DNA of 64,000 bases from an uncultured Eubacterium sp. (GTDB lineage Bacteria; Bacillota; Clostridia; Lachnospirales; CAG-274), in NCBI GenBank assembly GCA_900545305.1, contig UQYD01000001.1, positions 1 to 64,000 of the forward strand, given 5' to 3'. The notes beneath the pieces are model-generated. The model was not told the origin of the DNA. It was given only the letters and a program-made list of their open reading frames with translations, and did not search any database. Below, piece by piece: positions 7,801 to 17,700 of the stretch (position 1 is its first letter; each line of letters opens with the position of its first letter). The position numbers and the translations under genes are program-made.

Positions 7801-8451
7801 AGAGGGAGAATAAATAGGGTGCATGATAATGAAATATTATTAATTTATTTTAATTTACATTATAAAAATTATAATACAAATTAGAAATATATGTAAATTG
7901 TTAATTGCATTGTAGAAAGAACTATTATATAATATATGTAGCAATATTATATAATAGTTGTTAAAGATAATATTAAAGAAAGTTAAAAAATTTTATGAGG
8001 GAAAATTGAAAAAATTATTAATAATGTAGATGCTTCTATGGCTATGGAGAATATGCTATTAACAGATGAAAATAGCGAAATGCTTAGAGTTTGTTTAGAA
8101 TGCAAGGTTTTATTCAAGGCAATACATGAAAAATTATTATAGAAGTATAAAGAGTGAGTTGTAAAATGTACGATTAATAATTATAAGACTATAGTTATTA
8201 AAAATTTTAAGTATGTTTTTGAGAATATTATTAGAAAAAATAATAGTTAATGCTTTTACAATGTAATATAATAGTAATTTTTCTATATTTTGTAGCGTTT
8301 GTATTTTTTTAATTGCTTTATACATCAATTAAAAATGATATAGTTTGTAAACGGTTATACTATTTTTTATCAACAGAACTAATATTGTGTAATAGACTGT
8401 ACTTTTGGAAAATCAAAAAGTATTAATATTCGAAAGTAATGTATAAAATGA
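7801..8451. other. AT-rich spacer between relaxase and RNA-SLATT-RT module
   Basis: About 650 bases with very low GC and no intact gene on either strand that I can support. The only recognisable content is a decayed VbhA-like antitoxin remnant (7995-8142). The remainder shows no clear terminator or repeat. Confidence 0.6.
7995..8142 (+). pseudogene. VbhA-like antitoxin remnant, frameshifted
   Basis: The frame ending at 8142 encodes EKIINNVDASMAMENMLLTDENS and then about 22 more residues. This resembles the short VbhA-type antitoxins (NV.ASM.MEG..LTE) that often sit on mobilizable elements and neutralise Fic toxins. The only start with context (ATG 7995) is in another frame and meets TGA after four codons; skipping one base near 8004-8008 would join the two. 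No Fic toxin gene is present nearby. An internal ATG at 8037 could still express a 34-residue fragment. Confidence 0.45.
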
Positions 8452-8480
8452 TTGAGAATATTAATTGAATGTGATAAAAT
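8452..8480 (+). promoter_or_regulatory. promoter of the structured RNA and SLATT-RT operon
   Basis: TTGAGA (8452-8457), a 17-base spacer, and TAAAAT (8475-8480) preceded by an extended -10 TGA. The predicted transcription start, about 7 bases on, falls at 8487, the first base of the 13-bp closing stem of the RNA. Confidence 0.7.
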
Positions 8481-8486
8481 TACTAG

Positions 8487-8610
8487 TGTATTAGGGTCTA
8501 TAACGAAAGTTATGATTTCCACGAAGGAGATAACGTAATTAACAATCACAAATGATTTTATAGGCTTTTATATGAAGGTATGTAGATAGTAATATAGAGA
8601 CCCTAATACA
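8487..8610 (+). ncRNA. structured RNA associated with the SLATT-RT pair
   Basis: The ends form a perfect 13-bp stem: TGTATTAGGGTCT (8487-8499) with AGACCCTAATACA (8598-8610). Inside are the hairpin ATAAC-GAAA-GTTAT (8500-8513), stacked directly on the closing stem, and the hairpin AATCA-CAAA-TGATT (8544-8557). The strand after the second hairpin holds the direct repeat TTTTATAGGC-TTTTATA (8556-8572). The 5' end matches the predicted start of transcription, and the ribosome site of the SLATT gene begins 8 bases after the 3' end. Reverse-transcriptase defence systems and retrons commonly carry such an RNA next to the RT gene. That this RNA is the template or cofactor of the RT is inference. Confidence 0.65.
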
Positions 8611-8631
8611 TATGCAAAGGAGGAATGTAGA

Positions 8632-9192
8632 TTGGGTAAATATAAAGATTTGTCAGATCAAATATGGACAACAAGAATTTCTAGAGTTAACGCTGAAAAG
8701 AGATTAATAGATAAAGAATCATTTTTTCAAGCTATTAATATTTATTATTCCTGTGTTACCATTATATTTTCTATATTAGCATTGTTGAATAATAATGAAA
8801 AGTTAAGCTTAATGACTGTGTTTATGACAATATCATTATTAGTTGCTATTTTGCATTTGAATGGACAAAAATATTTGAAACAGGCGAGGGAATATAGAAA
8901 AAATTATACCGATTTACAAAAATTGGAATTTGAATTAAATATCATTAGTTGTGATGACATAGAATCGATCAAGAGAATATCTAATAAATATTGTGATTTA
9001 TTAGATTTAAGTAATAACCATATATCATTTGATTATTATGAGACAGTTCATGGTAGTTCTGGTGAATATAGAAATAAGAGATGGAAAAAAATAAGGGCTA
9101 TATATTATTGGAATGTATCCTGGCGATGGTCTTTAAAAATATTTGTTATATTGGTACCGGTAGTTTTATATTGTATATGTGGAGTTTTATAG
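8632..9192 (+). CDS. SLATT-domain membrane protein, candidate effector
   Basis: 186 residues, TTG start at 8632, 8 bases behind AGGAGG. The N-terminus (LSDQIWTTRISRVNAEKRL) is followed by two adjacent membrane segments (about 34-53 and 58-77), a helical linker (KYLKQAREYRKNYTDLQKLEFEL), a conserved-looking HGSSGEYRNKRWKKIRAIYYWN segment and a third membrane segment (about 167-185). This is the layout of SLATT proteins, 2TM effectors found with nucleotide-sensing and reverse-transcriptase defence genes and thought to damage the membrane on activation. Its stop codon abuts the RT start, so the two are made together. Confidence 0.75.
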   Translation: MGKYKDLSDQIWTTRISRVNAEKRLIDKESFFQAINIYYSCVTIIFSILALLNNNEKLSLMTVFMTISLLVAILHLNGQKYLKQAREYRKNYTDLQKLEFELNIISCDDIESIKRISNKYCDLLDLSNNHISFDYYETVHGSSGEYRNKRWKKIRAIYYWNVSWRWSLKIFVILVPVVLYCICGVL

Positions 9193-10503
9193 ATGCAGGC
9201 ATCATATTTATGGAAAAAATTATTTTCAAAAAAACATCTTGTTGAACATTATGAGGAGAAGATAAAATATAAGCCATCAGTTGGCTTGGATCAAGTTTCA
9301 CCTGAAAATTTTGAGCAGAACTTGAATGAAAATATTGAAATTATTTCTAGGAAAGTTATGAATGGATCTTATCATTTTACAAGATATAAACAACTATTAT
9401 TTACAAAAGGAACTGATAAACTGCCTAGAGCAATTTGTGTACCGACCCTAAGAGATAAACTAACAGCTTCTGTACTGAATGAATTATTGGTGGGAGTGTA
9501 TGGTGATAAATGTAAGACGATGATGCCACAACTTGTTATAGATGATATTACTAAAAAAATTCCAATGTATACACATTTTATAAAATTGGATGTAAAATTA
9601 TTTTATAGGTCAATAAATCAAGATAAATTGATTAAAATAATAAAAAGAAAGATACGTAAAATAGAGATTATTTCTTTAATTTGGAATTCCATTAGAACAG
9701 AGGCACTTCTTTGTCCTATAAGGGAAAAAAAAGAAAAGGGAGAAAGAACGATAGGAGTTCCAGAGGGACTGTCTATTTCAAATACTTTAGCCAATATTTA
9801 TATGCAGGATATTGATAGAAAATATAGAGGTTTTGATTATATTTCATATTACAGATATGTTGATGACATATTAATTTTGGTTAATGAAGATAAAATTGAT
9901 GATGTAAAGAAAAATATTATTGATGATATAGAAGAACTTGGGTTAGAATTAAATGAAAAGATAGGTGATGGATCTATAACAAAATCATTCGAATATTTAG
10001 GTTATGTTATGAATGATAATAAAATAACGGTAAGAAAAAGTAGTGTTTTAAAAATTGAACAATCTATAGAGGAATTGTTTAGAACAATAAAAAAAGATAA
10101 TATTGAGTATTTACAGTGGAAATTGAATCTGAAAATTACAGGGTTTATTCTTGAAAAGCATAAGTATGGTTGGATGTTTTTTTATTCTCAAATAACAGAC
10201 ATAAGTTTACTTTTTCATTTGGATGATATTGTTCAAAAGTTAATTAAACGATATAAATTAGATGGCAAAATAAAAACAAAGAGATTTGTTCGGACATTTG
10301 CGGAAATGCGTATGGCGTTGTATAAGACAAGGTATATTCTTAATTTGGATAATTTAAAACTGGAAAATAAGAAAGTTATTTTGTCAAAAATATATCAGAT
10401 AGATTTATCAGAAAAAGATGAATGCTTTATTGAAGCACTGTTTCGTAAAATAATGAAGAGAGAAATAAGAGATATTGAAAAAGATATTGAAAATATCTCT
10501 TAA
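9193..10503 (+). CDS. reverse transcriptase, defence-associated type
   Basis: 436 residues. RT motifs are in order: RAICVPTLRDKL; motif A LDVKLFYRSI with Asp133; motif B GVPEGLSISNTLANIYM; motif C YRYVDDIL (Tyr222-Asp225, YVDD); and the D/E region LGLELNEK...FEYLGYVM. There is no maturase, endonuclease or group II intron RNA, and no retron-type msr/msd was recognised. It therefore fits the UG/DRT class of non-mobile RTs used in phage defence. The C-terminal 150 residues are helical, as in that class. The ATG directly follows the SLATT stop. The upstream RNA (8487-8610) is the likely template. Confidence 0.85.
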   Translation: MQASYLWKKLFSKKHLVEHYEEKIKYKPSVGLDQVSPENFEQNLNENIEIISRKVMNGSYHFTRYKQLLFTKGTDKLPRAICVPTLRDKLTASVLNELLVGVYGDKCKTMMPQLVIDDITKKIPMYTHFIKLDVKLFYRSINQDKLIKIIKRKIRKIEIISLIWNSIRTEALLCPIREKKEKGERTIGVPEGLSISNTLANIYMQDIDRKYRGFDYISYYRYVDDILILVNEDKIDDVKKNIIDDIEELGLELNEKIGDGSITKSFEYLGYVMNDNKITVRKSSVLKIEQSIEELFRTIKKDNIEYLQWKLNLKITGFILEKHKYGWMFFYSQITDISLLFHLDDIVQKLIKRYKLDGKIKTKRFVRTFAEMRMALYKTRYILNLDNLKLENKKVILSKIYQIDLSEKDECFIEALFRKIMKREIRDIEKDIENIS

Positions 10504-11174
10504 TATTTAGAGTTTAAAAATATTGTTATATAAAATATAAATGTAGCTATTTTGAAGAGATTTAAATTAGAATCTAAAAATTTGAGAAGAAATATACTAA
10601 AATGTAAAATAATAAAAATATGAAGAATAAAATCAAGAATAGAAGTTTATTCTTTTACTTTCAGGTTAATATAGTTAATTATAAGTTATGTTATATTTGT
10701 TTATTTAAGGTTATTTGGAATTATTTAGAGTAAAGAAACTTCATTTAGTATACTCAAATTTTATGCGATAATAGAGCAATATAGAAGAAAAGTAGCAGAG
10801 TTTTAAATAGTTGATTAACTATAATATCTGTTTAATACTGTATATTAAATTTCGAAAAGGACCTGTTTAAAATTCTAATAAAGGTAAAAAAGCACTCTGA
10901 AAAGGGTGCTTTTGTGATGTAATATGAAATATAACAAAAATGTATTTGAGAAAATACATATAGTTTTATAATTAAATAAACAGATTCTAAGGTAGAATAT
11001 AATTTATTAAATATTTATAACTTTTTATTAAAAAAAGTTTTTATAAAAAAGTTATAAGAAATTTTAAAATAAAATGTAAACCTCTTTTTATAAATATGTA
11101 ACGAATGTTTTATCAATTTAGTTAAAAATATATGTCAAATGTTAACAAAATATTATGAAGTGTGTAAAAAATTA
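10504..11174. other. AT-rich spacer; probable right flank of the mobile element
   Basis: About 670 bases without a supportable gene. It contains a weak hairpin at 10635-10654 (AAGAATA/TATTCTT) that may end the RT transcript and a better terminator at 10889-10914. The right junction of the element may lie here, but no copy of the guaA 3' end or of the left-flank sequence was seen. Confidence 0.5.
10889..10914 (+). terminator. intrinsic terminator
   Basis: AAAGCACTC pairs with GGGTGCTTT (one GU) around a short A-rich loop, followed by TTTTG. It lies 385 bases after the RT stop and may be the operon end. Confidence 0.65.
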
Positions 11175-11203
11175 TTGACACACTGGTTAAAAGATGTTAT
11201 ATA
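11175..11203 (+). promoter_or_regulatory. promoter of the papain-fold/Rhs operon
   Basis: TTGACA (11175-11180), a 17-base spacer and TATATA (11198-11203). The implied leader to the next start codon is about 260 bases and has a small ATATGA/TCATAT hairpin near its 5' end; no known riboswitch was recognised in it. Confidence 0.65.
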
Positions 11204-11472
11204 AAAGATATGAATTATTATCATATATGGGGCAAAAGGTCTATAATTTTGTTAATTTTTATAATATTTAAAGGGGAATTACTAGAAAATATACTATCAT
11301 ATTGAAGCTCCAGAAATTTTTTTATACTTATTTGTTAAAAAAATAACAATTTAATATAAAGATATTAATTATTTAAACATAATAAATATATTTTTTTATA
11401 AGGAGGGTTTGCTTTTATTATAATCTTATTTGATGAAGCTTAGGATATTACAATTAAAAGAGGAGGATTTTT

Positions 11473-14400
11473 ATGAGGAGAATTATTAGTTTTACGCTGG
11501 GGTTTTTACTTATTTTGAATACAATGTTATTTTTTACATATGGAGAGAATATAGATTCTGTAGAAAAATATCGTAATGAAAAATATGATGATTATATAAA
11601 AAATATAGAGAACAATGAAAAATATGACGAAAAAATTGCACCGATGGAGTATTCGTATAATGAAAAGTATATTTCAGATACAGCAAAGAATAGTGTTGCA
11701 AGGGCTTCTTTAAATTTGCCTAAAAAATATGATACACTCACTGAATATAATATACAAATGGAATATGAAAATCAAGGTACGGGGTCCAATACAGCAGAAA
11801 TAGGTTGGAGTTTTGCATCAAATGATGTTTTAGAAATATTCTTAAAGAAAAGTAAAATAAGAGATAAAGAAAGATACTCTGAATATGATATGCTAGCGTC
11901 AACTAGCTTTGGGTCTGTACCACAACAATACGCAATACGTAATAATGTGCGTTCAGATGGTGATTTTTCTATCGCATCTGCTTATTGGATAAGAGGAGAG
12001 TTAAATGGACCTCAATTTGGCTCTCAGTTTGATTGTTATAATATTAATGAATCAAGTCAGGAAAAATTACAGAAGGATGAAACTGATAATATACATGTTA
12101 CAGATACAGTTACATTAAGTCCTTTGAATACTAGTGCAACATCTGATGATATTCAAGATAGAATATTATCTATAAAGAAAATGGTGAGAGATAATGGTGC
12201 TGTTTTTGCTAAATATATACATTTTGATAATGCTTTTAATGCAGATGGAACAGCTTATAATAATCCTGACCAGTATGAAATTCAGGGAAGTGTTGAAATA
12301 ACTAATGGCATTGCTATTGTAGGATGGGATGATAATTATAGTGCTGGTAATTTTGGAGAATGTAAACCAAATTCAAATGGAGCATTTATAGTTGTTATAA
12401 ATAGAGATGTTGAATTGTATAATGGCGAAAAAACTGTAAGAATGGGAAAATATTATTTATCTTATGATATGGTTAAGCATTTTACTGAATGTTCTTCTGT
12501 AAAAAGGGTTGTACAAGGCGACCGCTCCAAATTTTATTATGAATATGATAAAAAGGATCACAAAGGAATAGGTTATAGTACCGGAATAACAAATATGTAT
12601 GCTAATAAATATAACAATATATCTGGAGAAATACAGAAAATAAAATCTATTACATCTTATTGTGAAGTTCCAGGTTCATATTTTAATGTGTATGTAAGTA
12701 CAGATGGAAATGTTAAAAATCTAAAAAAAGTAAAGGTAAATGGAAGTTCGACTAATGGATATTATGTAGCTAATATGGGTTATTTTTCTGTTAATTTGGC
12801 TGAGAGCATTAATGTGGATAATGGCGAGTTTATAGTAGCGATAGAGGTTAAATCACCGCATACAAACTCAAAATCTATCCCTCAAGAGAAGAATTCTGTT
12901 AGTGATGCTGCAATTTCTGGCAGATGCTTTATTTCAGACAGTGCCAAATCTATGATGGCAGGGACATATAAAGACTGTGGAAGTAGCAACAATATTGTAA
13001 AAGTATATACAGATAGTATAAATAGAGTTTGGACTTTTGATGCTACAGAATTTAGTGATTTACATAATAAAAAATTAGAAGAATCAAAACAGATTAATGG
13101 TCTTATTTTGAATAAAAATTTAACATTTTCTAATTCTATAAAAATGTTTAAAGGGGTAAAACTTACTAACTATGTAATTATGGAGGGAGTAGGAAGTTCT
13201 GACTCAAATTCTATTGGGTTTAATGTAAATGGACCAAGTAAAATTTATGTTTTAGGAAAATCAAATAATGAGGATGTAACAAGAAGATTAGCTGTTTATT
13301 CTCAAAATAGTAAGACAAAAATTGGAGAAATTTCTCTATCTAAAGCAAACGGATATTGTTACAAGTATGAAGGCAGTGCTGATAAATTATTTTTGTATAC
13401 AATAGATGATTCAGTACGAATATATAGAGTTGCTGTTGAAGACTATGATAAGAATAAATATGGAGCATACGAAGATGAGGATGATGATAGTATCCAATAT
13501 TATGATTTTTCATGGATAGATAGTGACACAACATTAAAATCTGATACACAGTATAGAGGATTATCAATGTTTGCAAATGACTATTATCCAATATCTCTTG
13601 TTGCAAATGAAAGCACATCAAATAATGGGTATAGAACATATTATGGTTTAAATTTATTTGGAGCAGGTACAGATACTGCTGGAACTATTGCCTTTGATGT
13701 GCAAAAACAGAGCGATATATACATTACAGCTAGGGCATCTAGTAATGGGTCAAGGTTTATGTACTTAACAAATAGATATTGTTGTGATTTGGATACAGAT
13801 ATTGGAGGAGAAGGCATAACAATTACAGGAGATATAAATACCTATAAGATTCAATATAATGGTGATGGGGGAAAGTTATTCTTAAGGTCTAAATCAGATG
13901 GCATAAGAATTATGAAAATAGTCGTTGTGCCACGTCTGGATTGGGCTACGAAAGAAGATGCTCTTAATGTTGATAGTACGGACGAATTAAAAATTGGAGA
14001 GGCACTACCTACTAAAGATATAAATGGTTATATATTTAGTGGACAAGCGTGGATTACACAATCTACATCAAGTGATTATACTAAGGCTGTCAAGCTTAGA
14101 ACAAGATATTACCAAAATGCCGGTAAAATTACATTTGAAATAGGAGATAGTAGAGGAACAAACGACAGAAATCCTAATAGAATAATTAGGGTTAAAGCTA
14201 AAGCTGATAAAGATGGTGCTACGTTAATTCTCGGAAATAAATATGGTTATATTTTTGGCTCAGCACCTCTTTCAGCAGAATTAAAAGAATATGCTTTTGA
14301 TTATTCAGGAGATTATGAAACTTTAGACTTATTTACATATTCAAGAAATGATGTAATGACAGAAGTATATAGTATTTCGAAGACAGATATAAACTATAGT

Positions 14401-14748
14401 ACAGATGATTATGAATTGACTATTGTAAAAGATGCAAATGGTTATGGAAGATGTCTTTTGTCAGTAGAAAATGTTCCTAATTTAAATGTATACAGATTTA
14501 AGCTATATTATGACAAAGATCAGTTGACTTTTGATTCTTTTGTAAAAGATGATGTATTAAATAATGAGGGTTATATAGCAGACAAATTAAGTGTTTCAAA
14601 TAATACATCAGAAGGTTATTTATGGATAACAGTAGATAGAGATGTTCAAAAATACAATTGGTCAGGGGTACTTGGTGAAATAAAGTTTAAGTTTAAGTAC
14701 GGAGTAAGTCGTTCGAAAGTGAAACTTTCAGCACAAAAAACAGCTTAA
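11473..14748 (+). CDS. secreted papain-fold protein with lost catalytic residues
   Basis: 1091 residues with a signal peptide (MRRIISFTLGFLLILNTMLFFTYG). Residues about 80-340 follow the layout of secreted C1-family peptidases of Firmicutes: LPKKYDT...YENQG...WSFAS, then GAVFAKYIHFD, ITNGIAIVGWDDNYSAGNF and NGAFIVVINRD. The usual nucleophile Cys before WAFA is Gly111, the His of the usual NHAV..VGWDD motif is Gly279, and the NSWG motif is absent, so it should be inactive as a protease. Residues about 540-940 appear to hold three beta-rich repeats of a carbohydrate-binding-like module (LTFSNSIKMFKGV.., TQYRGLSMFAND.., GYIFSGQAWITQ..). The last 120 residues resemble a cohesin-type domain. It is co-transcribed with the Rhs gene 30 bases downstream. 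Confidence 0.75.
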   Translation: MRRIISFTLGFLLILNTMLFFTYGENIDSVEKYRNEKYDDYIKNIENNEKYDEKIAPMEYSYNEKYISDTAKNSVARASLNLPKKYDTLTEYNIQMEYENQGTGSNTAEIGWSFASNDVLEIFLKKSKIRDKERYSEYDMLASTSFGSVPQQYAIRNNVRSDGDFSIASAYWIRGELNGPQFGSQFDCYNINESSQEKLQKDETDNIHVTDTVTLSPLNTSATSDDIQDRILSIKKMVRDNGAVFAKYIHFDNAFNADGTAYNNPDQYEIQGSVEITNGIAIVGWDDNYSAGNFGECKPNSNGAFIVVINRDVELYNGEKTVRMGKYYLSYDMVKHFTECSSVKRVVQGDRSKFYYEYDKKDHKGIGYSTGITNMYANKYNNISGEIQKIKSITSYCEVPGSYFNVYVSTDGNVKNLKKVKVNGSSTNGYYVANMGYFSVNLAESINVDNGEFIVAIEVKSPHTNSKSIPQEKNSVSDAAISGRCFISDSAKSMMAGTYKDCGSSNNIVKVYTDSINRVWTFDATEFSDLHNKKLEESKQINGLILNKNLTFSNSIKMFKGVKLTNYVIMEGVGSSDSNSIGFNVNGPSKIYVLGKSNNEDVTRRLAVYSQNSKTKIGEISLSKANGYCYKYEGSADKLFLYTIDDSVRIYRVAVEDYDKNKYGAYEDEDDDSIQYYDFSWIDSDTTLKSDTQYRGLSMFANDYYPISLVANESTSNNGYRTYYGLNLFGAGTDTAGTIAFDVQKQSDIYITARASSNGSRFMYLTNRYCCDLDTDIGGEGITITGDINTYKIQYNGDGGKLFLRSKSDGIRIMKIVVVPRLDWATKEDALNVDSTDELKIGEALPTKDINGYIFSGQAWITQSTSSDYTKAVKLRTRYYQNAGKITFEIGDSRGTNDRNPNRIIRVKAKADKDGATLILGNKYGYIFGSAPLSAELKEYAFDYSGDYETLDLFTYSRNDVMTEVYSISKTDINYSTDDYELTIVKDANGYGRCLLSVENVPNLNVYRFKLYYDKDQLTFDSFVKDDVLNNEGYIADKLSVSNNTSEGYLWITVDRDVQKYNWSGVLGEIKFKFKYGVSRSKVKLSAQKTA

Positions 14749-14778
14749 GAGGTATTAAAAATATGAGGGGTGAATTTT

Positions 14779-17700
14779 ATGAAAGGCTTTGTAAAAAGAA
14801 TTGCATTTATATTAGTATTAATAATGTTGTTTGAAAATGTCTTTGCAGATATTTCTATAGATGAAAGTCCATCTGTAGAGGAAGCAGTTGTTGAAAATAT
14901 AACAGATGCTGAACATTCAGAGGAGGAAGTAGAGTCAACTTCTGAAGAAATAGAAATACCGGACGAAGTAGTGTCAGCAGGTAGTGTAATAGTAAATTTA
15001 TTGGATTTAATAAAGAGTTTTAGAGCAGATACTGTACCAGATGCTGTAGTGTCTGCATCAGCAGTTGATTATGACGTAAAAGAAGATGAATTACCAAAGT
15101 CAGTAAAAGGCTTATTAAGTGAAAAATACAATAAAATATCAAATATAGAAAAAAGCCTTTTAAATGATTATTTGTATGTAAGAGATGACACAATGACAGT
15201 GTGTGCTGATAATGGATTGAATATTGAAAAATCAGTTCCTTTTGCTCTTATTATGCAGATAATGGATATAGACTTTGATGCAGCAAGGTCTATGGTTATA
15301 TTCAATCAAAGCGAAACAAAGGCAGTAAATGAGGCTTTAGCTTTTTCGGAATTATATTCAAGCTATGGAGCTTTTAAAGAAAATTCATTAAAGGATATGT
15401 TTACAGAATATGCCCTTGTTGGATATACAGCTGAAGAAGTTTTCAATGCCTATAGAATTTCACTTCTTGTTGAAAGAGATTTAGGTGAAGTAATTTATGA
15501 TAAGAATGAAATTAAGTTCAAAAGGTCAAAAGAGGATTCTATTTACTTTGAAATTGCAGAAAAATATTCTGTAAAATCTGATGTTATAGCTGAATATGTA
15601 AATAAAGGCGGAAACATTGAAGAAATAGAAAACCAAATTGAAGAAATAACAGAAATGCTTAAAGATGCTGATAATTCTGTTGTAACATTGGCAGATAGTT
15701 ATGATTACAATTTTGATGTAGGATATGATGCATCATTTAAAGAAGGTCCTTTAGGCTATGTAAATGGTATAAATGATAGCATAGACCCTAGCACAGGTGT
15801 ACTTTCATATTCTGAAAATATTTGTAGCTTGCCAGGTAAAAATGGATTAGATTTAAACCTTTCACTTACTTATTCTTCAAGTTCTCCAAATACAGCAAAG
15901 GATGTAGATGAGGCTTTTAATATAGCTAGTAATTGGAAGTTTAATGTACCATACCTTACAGATAAAGATGGTAAGAAAATAGAGGATTCTGAAAAAGATA
16001 AGGTAAAATATATTACTCTTGAAAGTGGAGCAACATATGAAGTAATAGCTAAAGGCTCAAAATTCATATTCAAAAATTGTACAGACAGTAGTTTCAACAC
16101 AGGAGACGATGTATTCCAAAATGATGTAAATCATTCAGGAGGACAAAATTCATTCTTTTTATTAAAATATAAAAATGGCAATACTCAATATTTTGATGAA
16201 AATGGTCGATGGATAAAAACTAAAAATAGATTTGGTAATACTATTACTGTTACAAGAAGTAGTAATACAGAAGTAGTAATTACAGATACTTTAGATAGAA
16301 ATGTTGTAATTCGTACTGGAGATTATAGGGAGTGGCAAACTATAACAACCCCTGATGGAAAAGTAACTACATTAAAATATAATATTGTACAAAATGGGTC
16401 ATATAAAAAACGTGTGCTTGCAGTCAAAACAGATGCTGTAGGTAACAATACTAATTTTACATATACTGTAAGTACTGATGATTTGTGTAAAAATGCACTT
16501 CTTACAAAGATAGTATTTCCTACTGGACTTGAAAATTATTATGAATACCAGTGGACAGAAATGGTTACAGGGGCATTTTGTTGGAATTATTTTGGTAAAG
16601 CACCAGTTAGTAAACGACAAGGGTTTTATGAGAAAAAATATAGTACAGGGACAACAACTGGAAAAATAGAAGATGAAGAAGTAAAAAAATATGCAGGTAG
16701 ATTAGTTCCATCTGACGATATTTCTTGGTCTCTTGATATTGTGAGTGTAACTAAAAAGGATGATAATGGTAAAGAAAATCCTATTAAGTATGCACAGGTT
16801 TCAAAATCATATATGCTTAACGATGGAATAAAGTGTAATGTGAAAAATTATTCATATGATGGTAATTTTATGTACGCAACAGAAAATTTTAAGGTTATTT
16901 GTGCACATATGATTTTTGAAGTAGACCCTAATGATAAAGGCAGAGTAATTATTGTACCTGCTAACAGCTGTTATGTTTATTATAGTAGGCCTACGGAACA
17001 AAACGGAAAGTATAATGGTATATGGGTTTGTATAGGAGAAGAAGAAGATAGAAGAATACAACAGGTTAATTATTCTTACAATTATACAACAACAATTACA
17101 GATGAAAAGGGATTAACACAAAAATATACATTTAATCAGCTGGGACAAAATACTAATGTATGGGTAAATGATGGAAATAATCAGTCACAGGAAACAACCA
17201 TGGAATATCTATATAAAAATGCTGAAAATTCATTACCTGTAAAAATAACATATAAGGATTATGGTGGCACAACGGCTTATGATAGATATACAGAGGAAAA
17301 AACATACACAAATAGTCTTGACTTAATGGAAGATAAAATAACAGGAAGATTATCTGATGAACTTTCCCATGTTAATTATGAATACGATTATGATTTGAAT
17401 GATACAGGCTATGGTATTCCTTTATTAATTACTACAAAAATGGATAAAAATACAGATATAGTTCAAGAAAGTTTACTTGGATTAAGTGATAGAGCAATAA
17501 GGCAAACAGTTGTTAGGAGAGGAGAAAAAGAGGAGAGTCGTACTACTTATCAGTATAATACAGATGATGGAAGAATTACTAGTAGTAAGAGAATGGCTAA
17601 TAGCTCAGAATATATACAAGCCCAGTATACATATGGTGGAAATTATTCTAAGCCTACAGAAGTAAATATGGTTTCCACTTTAGGAGGAAGTAGTAGTTCA

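Noticed and set aside
8137..8328. Minus-strand 63-codon frame near the VbhA remnant
   Set aside because: Very AT-rich sequence gives long frames by chance; Leu/Ile/Lys/Asn-only content and no ribosome site.
10504..10900. Possible retron msr/msd or group II intron RNA after the RT gene
   Set aside because: No domain V-like hairpin, no paired a1/a2 ends and no long stem with a priming guanosine was found; the structured RNA lies upstream instead.
1950..11174. guaA 3'-end duplication as attL/attR
   Set aside because: I looked for copies of the last 30 bases of guaA and of the post-guaA palindrome in the spacers up to 11.2 kb and saw none, so no att sites are annotated.
11204..11472. Riboswitch in the 260-base leader of the papain-fold/Rhs operon
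   Set aside because: A GGGGCAAAAGG stretch caught attention as GEMM-like, but the conserved c-di-GMP riboswitch helices and tetraloop receptor are absent.
13340..13639. Minus-strand frame inside the papain-fold gene
   Set aside because: His/Leu/Tyr-rich translation typical of antisense to AT-rich coding sequence; no start context.
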